From positions 3,286,001 through 3,350,000 of the forward strand of contig NC_079235.1 of assembly GCF_028502605.1 (NCBI RefSeq): a stretch of DNA of 64,000 bases, written 5' to 3'. Position numbers and translations under genes: made by a program. This document shows positions 12,061 through 23,568 of the stretch, piece after piece. How positions within the stretch are numbered: position 1 is the stretch's first letter; every line of letters begins with the position of its first letter. Source of the stretch: Trichoderma breve (lineage: Eukaryota > Ascomycota > Sordariomycetes > Hypocreales > Hypocreaceae). The notes beneath the pieces are model-generated. The model did no database searches, was not told the origin of the DNA, and was given only the letters and a program-made list of their open reading frames with translations.

Positions 12061-14579
12061 AAGCAGAGATCAACAGCTGCCCGTATCCGGGGATGCTGAG
12101 GAATTAATACCTGTACCTCCCAGGCACCGCCAAAAGCCACGGCAGGACGAGGTACCTTTCCATCCTTTCTCGAGCCCGGCCATCCTGGAACCTGCCAGGC
12201 ACGAGTGGAGGCCAATGGGCAGCAGCACGCGTTCCACGCAAAGTGACGAGTCGCCGGCCGCATGCATTTGCATTGGCTTTTTTGTCTCGACGGCCCCGAC
12301 ATGAGCTAATGGGCTTGCTCCGAGATTTTGCGGCGGCGCCTTTTGGTGGCGATCGACGCACGGGGCCCAAAGAAGGGACAGGGGTTAGGAGGGAGGAGTT
12401 GGAGGAGGATTATAAACGGCGTGCGCAAGCTTTTGTTGGAACTAGCTTAGCTAGCAATGCGGTGGACAAAATGTGCATGAAAAAGCCCGAGACAAAGCAG
12501 GCATCTATCTACATCTGTTTTACTGATTACTTGTTAATCTGTACAGTATCTGCAGAGATGTATTATCAGAGATCAACATCTTCGAGAACTGCTGAATGTA
12601 TTCTGTCGGCGAGATCTTCTTTATAAGGGGAGCATCCCAAGCAAGATTTCAAACGTTCTTGCACCCGTCCATGTCCCGTCTCGCTTATTTTTGTCATCCG
12701 CTGCCAAATGCGCCATGTACCATCGTCCCATGTATCTGATACCGTGCACCCTGCAGGCCAGCTCGTACTCCGTACTCCGCCGGCCGTCGTGGCCCCTCCG
12801 CCAACATGCATCCGGCCAGGCCCATCGAGGTACATGCACTGGTGGGACCGCCTTGAGCTGGCACGCAGCGGCGGTACCGGTACCCCCATCGCACTCTTGG
12901 GCAGGTCTTTGCGCGAGGGGTCCGCCCAGGTACCGGTTCCCCTTCGGATTCCGTTTTGTGAGTACTCCGTACCTGTTGGACCAAGTTTAAGTTCCCTCCA
13001 AGTTAAGTTCCCTTCTGTGCTGTCTGTGCCCGCAAAACACCGGACGACGATCCTTCAAGCCCGCCTCCTCCCAATTGGCTGCCCATTGGCTGTCGCGAGT
13101 AGTTGGCAGGACCCGGTGGCTGCCATTGTGGCATTTTCTAGCATTTCGCAATCCTTATGCAGTCTTGGTACCTTGCTTGTTCCGCCGAGCACATTCCTAG
13201 CAGGTGGTAGCCACGGCGGCGCCCCTTATCGCAACCGTCTCAGTGCTTTGACCCCTGTGAGTCGGTACATTTTCAAGCTTACAAGCATCACGCACAAAAA
13301 TAAATAAAAATTTTAATTCAAAATTTACTGTAAAGATTCAAAAAGGCAAAACGGAAAATGAGCTATCAAGGGGGGTACAAGAGAAGGACAAGATGAAAAA
13401 ACTTTTCTCAGTCATGCTTAACCATGACAGCCAGCCCATTGACACGAGCTGACACCAGCCGCTGCGGCATCAATTGCGGGCTGCGCAAAAACAGTGGAGA
13501 GTATAACGCACATGTTACTACTATTTTTTATTTTTTCTTCGTCCAGTCTTTTTACTTGCTCAATGGGCTGTTTTTCAATCGTTCGTTTCCAGTACTTCCT
13601 GGACCGTGGGGCAGCTAAGCGGAATAAACGGCGCAGGGCAATGGCACAATCGGCTCGTAGAATCGCCTGCTGGGCTGCACAGTCATCCAGTCCAGCGAGC
13701 ACGTTTCCTCAGCGGCCCAAACGCTATATTCGCACCGCCGCGATCCAATCAGCGCCGCCGCCGTCCGCGGATTCGGGGCCACGGGGGTAAAACTTTGGTT
13801 GAAACGACCGATGGCCGTTCTGTTGCAACTTGGACTATTACGCAACTGTGATGCGAGGCAGGGCAAAGACAAAGGACAGAATAAGTTTTTCTCTCTAATT
13901 ATTACTGTACATCCAAGGATCATGGATTCTAGTGATTTTCTAAATTAATTTTCTAAATTTGCTTTCGAAATCCTACTAGCTTTCCAGTCTATCAGGGTCC
14001 TGGTAAAGGTACATCGGCACCCGGGCTTTTGAAAATAATAGACGGAACAAACGAGCAGAAACGAGAGCGAGCCATCACGGTGTTTCCCAGTGTCTCCGCT
14101 GCTCCGTTGCCGTTCACCTTGATGTCCGTCCGACAATGACGCACCGTCACTGTAATGATGCCACTTTCCTCGAACTCCGAGGCGTCGTCATTCTCGGTCT
14201 TCCGAATTCATCTTTTTCTTCTTGGTCATCAGGCTAACCACTTTTCCTTTCTCATACTCATACTTTTTCTCTCCCAAGTGCCAGTGCCATCAGGGTCCTT
14301 GTACCTGTCCGAGTCCTCCGTGCAAAACTCTCTCGTTGTGCCTGTCCTGTCCCTTGTCCTCGGCATTCCCCTGACTAACCCGGATTCCGGACCAAGTTGC
14401 AAGCGCATGAATCCCTCGAACTCCGTTTTCTCGTCGTTTGCCCCAACTATGCGAAAACAAGTAGCCGAAGTGCACTGATGCAGACCGGCAGGCTTCCAGA
14501 CATGCAGCTCCACGAACGTGATTCGCCTCAACTTCGAGTCTCACCATGATCCTACTATTGTCTGCTAGCCTGGACGGTG

Positions 14580-14615
14580 ATTAATTGCCCAGGCACCATT
14601 AATTGCCCAGACACT
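14580..14615. repeat. 18-bp direct tandem repeat, two copies
   Basis: ATTAATTGCCCAGGCACC is followed directly by a copy with two changes (G to A and C to T). It lies in noncoding DNA and could be a duplicated protein-binding site or simple slippage. Confidence 0.75.
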
Positions 14616-17600
14616 GCGTCCCGCTCCGGTCATGGTGCTATTACGACTACAGGCTTCACTAACAGCTTTTCATCAAAGCTCTTGACTCGTTTGTGGGGTT
14701 GCTGTAGCTATCCTAGAGACGCATGCTGCAAACTTTCCCTCCCCCAGCTCCGGATGCTCTTGGATTGACCCGGCCCTCGCTTCAATTGACTCCCAAAAAG
14801 CCTACTGGCGCAGAGCTGGTCCCTGGACAACACGGGAAGTGCATGGAGCTCTCTGCCACCGCATCTCGCATCGTCTTAGCCTCAAACACATGGTGTCTGC
14901 TTGTCAGACTTTGCCGCCCAATCGATCTTCATAGAAGGCATATTTTCAATTAGGGCTGACGGGCCACAATATCCGGATTCCGTGGTTGTACAGAAAATTA
15001 ACTCTTACTTGCTTCCCGTGTCCTAATAAGCACTCCGCTTGTCAACTGCCTGGATCTACTCCGTATGGACAGTACATACATCGTACACGGGTTGCTCGTA
15101 CTCGCACTCCGCAACGGACAATGAGCTGTTCTTCCCCAAGACTTTGCCCACTTTCTCCCCTGGATTCCGTTCTGCCTAGTTGCGGTGATATCCACCTACG
15201 GCTTGCGGCTTGTTCGGTTGTGGCCATATTCGGCGCCGAATTGGCGACTCGTTCTCCAGACTCCAGGCTCGTGGGATGGCAGCCAAGGAGCCAATATTCG
15301 CCTAGGCGCGGGTTTCGCTCCATCGGCCCACACACAAGGAGGAGGAAAACGCAAAAATAAGTTCAGCTGTGCATCGTACCTTGGCCCCAGGGGAAATAAA
15401 CCTTCAATCCAGACAAGGAAAAGCATAAAAAGGAAAAAAAAGAGAAAAATTGCCTGGCTTATTTCTCACCTTGTTGCCTCTGCCATTGATAGCCGCGGCA
15501 TTCTCATTCTGTGGAGAAAACAGCTTCAGACTTTTCCCCTTCAGCCGGTTGGAAGAATTGCTGGGATGATCCTGACCAATTCAGCGTCCATTGCCCAATC
15601 ATTCCACGATACCTTGTATCAGGAGATGGTCGACGCATGAGAAAAGACAGTTGCGAGGCCATTGCGTTTTTCCCCAGTCGCCACCATTGCGAATCCTACC
15701 TCACGATTACGTGTAATTGTACTACGGCTGATACTGTAATAGGTACTCCATGTACTCGCACGGTTGGGTGCCATTGTGCTCCATCGTGAGTATCATTATT
15801 ATGGAGAAGCTGCACAGGCGAAGCTGCCCGTTTCTCCCGGCATACCGCCAGACGGTCAAAGTGGCTCCGTTTCCATAGCCGTACAGTAACTCGAGTCCCC
15901 TTGCTCCAAAGATTCCAAGTTTGCAATTCGTGATGGGCATCGTGCCATTCCAACACCGCCAATTCCGACAGAAACTGTCTTGCTCGCCGTAACAGGGATT
16001 ACCGGGACGAGGGTTTCTGCCAATCAAGGCATCACACGCAATTGAAGTGCAAGAGGGACACTCTGCATTGCTTCCCAACCACATGCCCTGGAGGCCCTGC
16101 TTTGACTTCATCTGGTATAGATGGGGGCCTGCTTGAAACGGCAAAATGGGATGAATACAGGTACCCAGAAAAGAAGCGGTGGCAGTGACTTGGCATCTGG
16201 CTTACCAGTCGTCAATATTAGCCGTCGTTTGCAATTTGATGCCCGCTTCTAGATGCCAAACCCCGCATCCTTCTCCTCGGGCTTCAAGGAAGCTGATGCA
16301 AAAGCAGTGCAGGCTGAGGCCATCAGACGCAATGTCCGTGCTTCCCGTTAGCTTTGTTATGCGCATATGCATGTCTCAGACAGAGTGTCGACAGCTGTCA
16401 AGAGCCATTCATCTTGTTCTGAGCTGTGACTTGTGTGTTGACACGCATAACCAACCACTCAGTCCACTTAAGAACAAAAGGCCAAACCCTTGACACTTTG
16501 TAAACGTGTTGATGTAGCGTCTTCCTCGCCAAGCTTTTAATAACCGTCGAAGAAGATTGACTATTGTCCTGGTGGGCCCTTTGTGAGCGTCGTATCTGTA
16601 AAAGGCACTTTTGAATACGAAATACGGAGAACCCAGTTGCTTTCTCTTCTCTTCTTCTTCTTTCTTTCCAGAATGCCAACAAACACACGGCATGCCACGA
16701 CAACAGCGTTCCCTTGCGCCTTGTCCACACGGGCTTCCGCAGAGACAAGGAGGAAGATGGCCCAACAGGTAATCTCAACGATATGGGGCTAGTCTGGCAT
16801 TATCCCCGCCGAATGGATCTGCGCGGGATCGGTCCGGACGCTGCCACCCCGTTTGCCTAACCACTGCACGAGTAATGCAGAGTCCCTTGGCCCCCTGGCC
16901 AACCCGCTCTGCATAAATGCTCGTTCTCCTGACCAGCATCAGACCAGTTTATCTAGTTGCCGGCAAGTTGCGTCCCTGTCTTCCGCGGGACGGGTATTTG
17001 AATCGTGCCTTGATTAAAAAGTCTCCTATCTCTCTCGAGTATGGAGTATTAGGGCTTTAGTTTTCAGGGTTTCTCAGGGTTTTCTCACAAGAATTGAAAT
17101 TTAATAGCCCACAGTACTCTTCTGCGTCTCCTCTTGCGGAGACGGACAGTATATTTATTTTTGGCATTGAGTAAGTATGCTGAGGGGATTTCCTAGATAG
17201 AGGCTCGGTATTACCCACCGTGATGGGAATGGTTGTACTCCATAGACGTAGGGGGCTACTACTGATACTCCTATGCAGATGTGAATTCTAGATCAAGGGG
17301 TCTTATCTCGCAGCTTCTATCCAAGGCTGCAAGAATAGAGCATGAAAGATCTAATAAACCACATCTCCGATAGGTTCTCCACCTAATATGGCGATATGGC
17401 TTGTGGCGCTACAAGTCTGATTTATTCTCCGCATCCGTACTGAGACTGAGTTTCCCCCCTGAGCGAGATCGGAGCTCTCATGGCATTTGGAATTGGCCTT
17501 CCTGATAGTTACATTCCAGTGTTCAAATCGTTTTATTCTACCTCTAGCGGTTGGTTCCCAAGCCGTAGTACGGCCATATCAAAATGTTCGATCCATACAC

Positions 17601-17941
17601 TCTTCTCAAATCTCTTCGCTTCTTCATAAAGCCGAAACTAAACTGTAGTATATACCAAGCCGTGCTTTATCGCTTCATTTAAGAGTGACTATTCAACAAC
17701 TCATGTTTGCTATCCAGCAAACCATTCTCAAATTCGAAGCCTGTAAAATGTACCAAATACTGCATAGTAGAGCAACATAGCCATAGTAGCAGATAGGTAT
17801 CTCTAGTAGGTAGATAGTAAGTTTCCAGGTCTCCTTCGCATCCTGTTCCGTCACTTTAACTCCACGCGATCGCTAGGGTGCTGAAAAGCTATTCCCTTAC
17901 TTTAGTTCTTGAAACTGCTGATATCCAATAAACCCTTGTGA

Positions 17942-19639
17942 TCATCGAGCCGAGGGGGGCCTCTGATAGTCAGCTTCGTCGAGTTTCGCAATCCATTCAT
18001 CAAGGGGAAGGTCGAACGATGGCAAGCCCGAAGAGCTGATATTTGTAGGTTTGCTTGATCGAGCTGCTTCCGTTGCGTTGGCATGCCAAGAGTTGGTGTC
18101 CTGTGCGGCAATTGAGTGGTAGTCCTGCGCAATGCATTCGCCCAGCTCCATATCTGGAGGGCATCGTGTCTCCAAGGGGGCGGCTACTCGAAGAGCACTG
18201 AGTAGCGATGTTTCGTATAGATGCTTGAGTCGTTGGATGCCGTCGTTTGGCTTCAGGAAGCGCGTTACAATAGGTCTGGAGACGTGCCATTCTTTCCAGA
18301 TGGTCCTCACGGCTCCAAGATGGCCTAGGAGAGTCATGTACGATTCGTACATTTCGTATGCCCGGTCTGTAGGGACTTGGCTCTGTTCACCGAGATAGAA
18401 TAGGGGAAGTGAGCGCAAAGACTCATTTGAGAGTGTGTGATTCTCATCAATACCAGTTAGTAGCTGTAATAGCAGTTGTCGATCGTGAACGGCGTATAGG
18501 CCACCTTCCCCTGGATTTCCCAGATGCTGGGCGAATGTTGTGAGAGCTTCGGCTACGTCGTTTGATGATGCCGTATGTTTCTCCCACATACGGTTCGCAA
18601 AACCTCTATGCAGCCATTCAGATGTCGCTCCAGTGAGTCCCGCTGCTGCAGAAAGCCGAAGTGCCAGTCCGGTCAAAGCAGGTGGAATAACAGCACCGTG
18701 AGATGACAATCTTGCAGTCAGATTCCCGATGAAACCTAGTATTTCCAGATGGACAATCGCCCTTTCTGGATGCTCATTTAAGACATTTAAACAGGCGTTG
18801 CGTATTTCCTGGGCCACGTTTAATGTGTTCTTTGAACCATCATTGGCCGCTTTTGTCTTGGGGAAATAGACTTGGGCTGTTTCTCCAGAACTCAGAGCCT
18901 GAAACACTAGCCGACGGATATCAGTGATGGACCTTGAGTTCTTTAGAGAAGACGCCAACTGAGACGGGGATAGTGGCTCTTCGCTTCGATTCGTTATAGA
19001 CCGCTTGAGGCTCTTGAATCGTAGCAACATCCACTCCAGAAGGACCTGATCATCTTGCAGCGCATGAGGTGGTATTCCGTTCTCTCTGCAGAGTGTCTCA
19101 AGAAACCTAGGATCTTGCCTCAAGGTGAGCCTATTGAGGGTGAATGGTGCTTCTGATATCGTCGTACTCATGTCAATTTGGTTGACGGTTCCTGGCGGGC
19201 AGCGAAGAGCTGCCGATAAAATATCATGTGAATTGAGTCTCCAGATATTTGCCGGGTTCGACAGAATATCCTCAGCCTTCCTCCGTGATTCCTCGATTTG
19301 GTCTCGTAGTTGCTTCAACTGATGCTGGACATTGAGTCTCTTCGGGTTAACGTCCCATTTCCTCTCCAGTCGCTCCTCATCAGCCTCGTCTGCCGGCCGG
19401 ACAAAGCGGCTTCCGTCGGCGTCGAGGTCCAGCAATAGATCCGGCATCTCAAAGAAGTCATCTCGAACGGGGATTGAGTCGGGTGACTTTGGTGGCCTCT
19501 TGTTGGATATTGTGTAATAGACCTCGTTGTTCTTATCGAGTCTCCGCACGAAGGCCTTGCAACGCTTCTGGTTATGCGCCACAGACTGATGAGCTGAGCT
19601 TGTAAGCCGAAGCGTCCAGGGCCATCTTGAGCGTATCAT
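17942..19639 (-). CDS. Unrecognised 565-residue protein, possibly mitochondrial
   Basis: A single long frame with an ATG at 19639 encodes 565 residues. I do not recognise the family. The first 35 residues are rich in Arg/Lys, Ser, Leu and Trp with no acidic residue until Asp36, compatible with a mitochondrial presequence. A charged coiled-coil-like segment follows around residues 95-125. The rest looks alpha-helical with Leu-rich periodicity, suggesting helical repeats such as those in fungal mitochondrial RNA or translation factors. There are no membrane segments and no catalytic signature. It is divergent from SYF2, with 505 bases between the start codons, so the two likely share a promoter. 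Length and sustained open frame make it a real gene; the function is unknown. Confidence 0.82.
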   Translation of the reverse strand: MIRSRWPWTLRLTSSAHQSVAHNQKRCKAFVRRLDKNNEVYYTISNKRPPKSPDSIPVRDDFFEMPDLLLDLDADGSRFVRPADEADEERLERKWDVNPKRLNVQHQLKQLRDQIEESRRKAEDILSNPANIWRLNSHDILSAALRCPPGTVNQIDMSTTISEAPFTLNRLTLRQDPRFLETLCRENGIPPHALQDDQVLLEWMLLRFKSLKRSITNRSEEPLSPSQLASSLKNSRSITDIRRLVFQALSSGETAQVYFPKTKAANDGSKNTLNVAQEIRNACLNVLNEHPERAIVHLEILGFIGNLTARLSSHGAVIPPALTGLALRLSAAAGLTGATSEWLHRGFANRMWEKHTASSNDVAEALTTFAQHLGNPGEGGLYAVHDRQLLLQLLTGIDENHTLSNESLRSLPLFYLGEQSQVPTDRAYEMYESYMTLLGHLGAVRTIWKEWHVSRPIVTRFLKPNDGIQRLKHLYETSLLSALRVAAPLETRCPPDMELGECIAQDYHSIAAQDTNSWHANATEAARSSKPTNISSSGLPSFDLPLDEWIAKLDEADYQRPPSAR

Positions 19640-20144
19640 GTTGGGCGAGGTTTCAATGGGGGCTGATGCTCCATAGGCCTTGGATTTTCCAACTTTTTCT
19701 TCCTCCTTTGGGTGGTTTGAGGTGAGAGCAAATTATGGTAGCATCGCTCTGTCGATGGAAAGTGTACATGGCGTGTACTGCTCACGCGAGCCAAACTACA
19801 GCGGCTTCCGAGGTACCTATTTTACCCCAGATTCCACTAACGTTCAGCGGATAATACCCACTGGATCTCCCACTAACGAGCCTGTGCTCAAGTCGAATTG
19901 CTGCTTCCACTTTGCTGGCTGTCGGAAGCGCGGCCACGTAAATCCGAACTTTAGCCCATTCAAACCTTCGAGACCAAGGCGCCCAAAAGGTTTGTTCAAA
20001 CAACAACTATATCTTCGTTGTCGCGGAAACCATCGCTCTCACCTAGACATCATCTTTGCGACGACTGCTTCTAGCAAAATTTCAATTCTATCACCGAACA
20101 AGCGTCAAGACAAACAACAATAAAAGTCGCATCATCATCCAGAA
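19640..20144. promoter_or_regulatory. Divergent promoter region, unknown gene / SYF2
   Basis: 505 bases separate two outward-pointing ATGs. A CAA/ACA-rich leader is visible just upstream of the SYF2 start (about 20095-20125). No TATA box was seen; a shared bidirectional housekeeping promoter is inferred from the layout. Confidence 0.5.
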
Positions 20145-21125
20145 ATGGCGCCACCAGCGAAGAAGAGACGTACCAGGGGTAACGCTGCTGCCATCGCAGC
20201 GGAGCAAGCACAAGAGGAATCAAGGGTCGAAGAATCAAAAGCCGAGGAGCCAAATGTCGAAGAATCAAAGGCTGAGGAGCCAAAGGTTGAAGAATCAAAT
20301 CCCGAAGAATCGCGGCCTGTCGAAACAGCTCCCGAAGCAGTTCCCGAACCGACCGTGGAGGCGAAAGAAGAACCAGATGCTGCAGCTAAAGCGCAAGACC
20401 GCATGGCTCGGTTCAAAGCTCTCCAGGCCCGTGCCAAGAAATCATCAGAAACCAACTTCAAAGAGGCAACTCTAGAATCACAGCGCCTCTCTACAAATCC
20501 CAGCGAGCTCACGGCCCTGCATCGGAGACACGCAATTGCATCCCACAAACTGCTCAAGGCAGACACTGAAGAGGCTGGCGAAGACTTTGAGCGCAAGCGG
20601 GCGTGGGACTGGACTGTGGACGAGAGCGAAAAATGGGATAAGCGCATGAAGAAGAAGGGAGCGCATCGCGACAACAATGCCTTTCAAGATTACCATCAAG
20701 AAGCCAATAAGTCCTACAAGAGGCAGCTGCGAAACGTCAACCCCGACCTAGAGAAATACGAGAAGCAGAAGATGGCTGCCATTGAAAAGGCCGCGGCATC
20801 TGGCGGCCTGGACATTGTCGAGACGGAGGATGGCGAACTCATTGCTGTGGATAAAGACGGTTCTTTTTACTCGACGGCCGACTCGACGTCTTTTACACAA
20901 AACAAGCCCGATAAAGAAGCTATTGATCGGTTGGTCAAAGATCTTCAACGCGCCGAAGATGTCCGGCTCAAGAAGAGAAAGGAGCGGATGGCACAGAATG
21001 GCGAAGACGGAGACGTCACATACATCAACGAAAAGAACAAACAGTTCAACCAGAAGCTGTCACGTTTCTATAATAAATACACAGCGGAGATCAGAGATAG
21101 TTTTGAGCGTGGAACGATGATTTGA
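20145..21125 (+). CDS. syf2: Pre-mRNA-splicing factor Syf2
   Basis: This intronless gene encodes 326 residues. Syf2 belongs to the NineTeen complex and the catalytic spliceosome, and in yeast links splicing to cell-cycle progression. The C-terminal two thirds carry the family pattern: an Arg/Lys-rich MARFKALQARAKKS helix near residue 86, RKRAWDWTVDESEKWDKR near 148-165, DNNAFQDYHQEANKSYKRQL near 174-193, and a final KQFNQKLSRFYNKYTAEIR segment. The N-terminal 80 residues are a basic nuclear-type start (MAPPAKKRRTR) followed by acidic VEESKAEEP repeats encoded by 30-base units. It is longer at the N-terminus than yeast Syf2 but comparable to fungal and animal homologues. Start choice is unambiguous. 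Confidence 0.93.
   Translation: MAPPAKKRRTRGNAAAIAAEQAQEESRVEESKAEEPNVEESKAEEPKVEESNPEESRPVETAPEAVPEPTVEAKEEPDAAAKAQDRMARFKALQARAKKSSETNFKEATLESQRLSTNPSELTALHRRHAIASHKLLKADTEEAGEDFERKRAWDWTVDESEKWDKRMKKKGAHRDNNAFQDYHQEANKSYKRQLRNVNPDLEKYEKQKMAAIEKAAASGGLDIVETEDGELIAVDKDGSFYSTADSTSFTQNKPDKEAIDRLVKDLQRAEDVRLKKRKERMAQNGEDGDVTYINEKNKQFNQKLSRFYNKYTAEIRDSFERGTMI
20226..20315 (+). repeat. 30-bp coding tandem repeat in SYF2
   Basis: Three successive 30-base units, the third degraded, encode acidic ten-residue repeats of the type VEESKAEEPN. Slippage of this repeat would change length without shifting the frame. Confidence 0.8.
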
Positions 21126-21294
21126 GACACTCTCTGGGGGTTATGTACATCATTATTAAGTTTTATGAGGCGCTTTGGAGATACGGACTCTCTGGTTGAA
21201 ATTGCATGAGGGGAGTTTTCCCTCTCCTGTTTCTGAATTATTCTGCACATATAGACGCACAGAATTTTACTTTAATGATACATGAACTTTTGGT
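21126..21294. other. Convergent 3' region, SYF2 / COQ11-like
   Basis: 169 bases separate the convergent stop codons, so the two 3' UTRs probably abut or overlap. It is AT-rich, with no further feature. Confidence 0.6.
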
Positions 21295-22277
21295 TTACAA
21301 CATTGACTTCCTCCAACCCTTTGACGCAAGCTCCTCAATCTGCTCAGGCTCCACGGGGCCTTTTGTTGTCTCATCCGCAAGCGCCTCAACTACGGCTTCG
21401 GCAACTGTATCAACCTGTAGGGGCTTGGTTCCAGCCGCGCCCATGAAGCCCTTGAGGAAGTTTCCTGTTAATGTGTTGAATAAGGCCCCAGCACCGGTCG
21501 CTGCAGCGAGACCCATTGTGATCTTGCGTGAGCTATCATACATGAAGGGCGGCCGCATAAAGACGCCGCGCATCTGAGGAAAGTTGGTAGCAATGGAGAT
21601 CTCGGCCTCCCTCTTTGTGGAGATGTACCGATGAGGCAGAACCGGCGCTCCGGCTGCAGCTGAGATGAAGCAAAAGGCGCTGGCGTTCTCGGCGGCAGCA
21701 TGCTTGGCAAGTGAGATGGCGCTATCGCGGTTCATGACTTCGTAGGACATCTGGTCCTTGGGGTTAGGAGGTTTGATGGTCTCGCCGGGCTTAGTATGTA
21801 TGGGGTCAACTCCTCGATCTCGTGCCTGGGCAAAAGCCTTTTGAAGCCCTGAGATGGGGGATTCTCGGCCAGAGATGACGCCCTTGTAATCTGCCTCCAA
21901 GAGGATTCCCATGCTGTGAACGACATAATCGGAGCCCTTGAGTAATGGCGCATAAGTTGAAGGCTCGAGGATGTTGGCTCGCTCCCATGAGACCTTATGG
22001 GCCCATGGAGGGGGAGTGGCGCTTGATGTGACGGAATCCCATCGGGGCTCTCCGGAGCGACTTTTTCATATATGTGAGCAATCGAGTTCATGAGAGCGGC
22101 TTTTTTGGTAAATGTGTATTGTTCATGGTGAAATCAATTAGATAAAACGCATCGTGTGTGAATTGCTTACCTGACTGATGTCACATCCCAGCCCCTGGCT
22201 ACAGCATATTTGCAGATTCGGGACCCCAAGAAGCCGTTGCCTCCACAGACGATGAGCTTCTTGGCCGCCGCTGCCAT
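21295..22277 (-). CDS. coq11: Atypical SDR NAD(P)-binding protein, Coq11-like, mitochondrial
   Basis: Two exons with an intron at 22061-22170 encode 290 residues. The N-terminus AAKKLIVCGGNGFLGSRIC carries the dinucleotide-binding GxxGxxG pattern at residues 12-18. After the splice the frame reads SRSGEPRWDSVTSSATPPPW, then YVVHSMGILL, all characteristic of the fungal YLR290C/Coq11 group, which is related to the NDUFA9-type atypical short-chain dehydrogenases. Yeast Coq11 associates with the coenzyme Q synthesis complex on the mitochondrial inner membrane. In some other fungi Coq11 is fused to Coq10; here it is a stand-alone protein. It is divergent from YAF9 with 404 bases between start codons. 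The splice joins a split Ser codon exactly, which supports the model. Confidence 0.88.
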
Positions 22278-22681
22278 GGCGGGAATAGAATGAGAATGTG
22301 GATTATGACGAGATGATAGCTTATAGAGAGAGCGGGTTACAATGAGTAGCTGGGTGTATAAGTGAAATTGACAATTAATTAGTTTTGCGGGTTAAAATTC
22401 GAGAGGATGCGAGCTCTAATGGGGAATCAGGCCATGAGGTAAAGTCGATGAAATCATGCACCTAGCTAAGCAAGAGCTTATTAGTGCACATAAGGCTGAA
22501 CAACTCTAACTACTGAAGCTTGCCCGATACGTGGATATGATTGGCTGCTAAATAGCGGATCCCGATGACATAACTGCAAGGCTGACAAGTGCCGTGCATT
22601 TCTCGACTTTGGCTCTTCCTTTTTTTTTCCACCATCGACGCGACTCAACTATAGCTGCAAGGCTCGACATTTCACAACAGC
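22278..22681. promoter_or_regulatory. Divergent promoter region, COQ11-like / YAF9
   Basis: 404 bases lie between the outward start codons. A CCAAT-type ATTGG is seen at 22540-22544, and a T-rich block precedes the YAF9 leader near 22618. A shared promoter is inferred. Confidence 0.5.
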
Positions 22682-23568
22682 ATGGCGCCGTCGAACCAAT
22701 TCGGAAAGCGCGTCAAGCTGACGCAGATCCGACGACCGTTTGTCGTTGGCAGCACGGCGCTTCCCTTTTCAGATTCGAATCCACGACCGCCCGGGGCGCC
22801 TGACAATCACACGCACTCATGGCAGGTTTTTGTACGGGGCATGGAGGATACAGACATCACGTATTGGTTGCGACGTGTACAGTTTAAGCTACACGAGTCT
22901 ATTCCAAACTACGTTCGGAGTAAGCATCACATCCACCCTCTGATGTGGCTGTGGTCTCCCGAGCTGGGCATGCTAATCGTTGAGCAGTGGTCGAAGGAGA
23001 GCCCGGCAAGCCGTTCGTCGTCAACGAAACAGGATGGGGAGAGTTCGATATCACGATAAAGCTGTACTACGTCAATGACTCGGGAGAGAAACCGCAGACG
23101 CTGTATCATTATCTGCGCCTCCACCCCTACGGTAGAACCGAGGAGGAGAAGCAGTCCATGCTGGCGTCAAACGGCGAGGTCCGGGCTTGGAGTTATGAAG
23201 AGCAGCTGTTCAACGAGCCTTACGAAGCGTTTTACCAGATTCTGACTTCTGGCGCCGTGCCCAAGGGATGGAAGCCGGCCGGTGGAAGTGGCAAGGGAAA
23301 GGGCAAGGGAAAGAACCGCGCGCCGCCGCCACTCCCCGCGCCGGACAGTGGAGATGTTTGGGAACGAACGGCCATGATTCCAAACACAAACCGGCCCGGC
23401 CAGCCGTTTAGTCGGGAGACGGAGGCCGCGGAGATTAAGAAGCTCTCGGACGCTCAGCAAAAGACGGAACAGATGACCAAGCAGCTCCTCGCCGAGCTGA
23501 AGAAGAAGGAAGAGCAACTAGCTCAACTAAAAACCGAGAACGCAGCAGCAGTGGCGAAGACTTCATAG
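22682..23568 (+). CDS. yaf9: YEATS-domain protein Yaf9
   Basis: Two exons with an intron at 22920-22987 encode 272 residues. Yaf9 is a shared subunit of the NuA4 acetyltransferase and the SWR1 H2A.Z exchange complex; its YEATS domain reads acylated lysines on histone H3. Visible landmarks are KRVKLTQIRRPFVVGSTA near the start, HSWQVFVRG near residue 45, FKLHESIPNYVR up to the splice, and the hallmark ETGWGEFDI loop shortly after it. The domain ends around residue 150. A Gly/Lys linker and a C-terminal Glu/Lys-rich coiled coil (about 225-265) follow, the latter used in this family to dock with Swc4. The intron splits a Met codon and its removal restores the conserved loop. Confidence 0.93.

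Larger units (their letters stand above)
10651..17941. other. 7.3-kb gene-poor interval upstream of the Ecl1-like gene
   Basis: This is the longest gene-free stretch in the window. Open frames of up to 199 codons exist (for example 12708-13307 plus) but are Pro/Ser/Arg-rich, lack family resemblance and have no coding-like splice structure. Visible elements are GATGA microsatellite copies (12041-12060), a GTGAGAG run near 11340, ACTCCGTAC words at 12765-12779 and 12960-12973, two ATTGG (CCAAT) boxes at 13075 and 13085, an 18-bp direct repeat at 14580-14615, and AT-rich DNA at 13290-13410 and 17030-17900. Part may be a long leader or noncoding transcript of the Ecl1-like gene. Confidence 0.6.

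Noticed and set aside
12708..13307. 199-codon frame in the 7.3-kb gene-poor interval
   Set aside because: Pro/Ser/Arg-rich random composition, no domain, and overlapping frames on both strands of similar quality.
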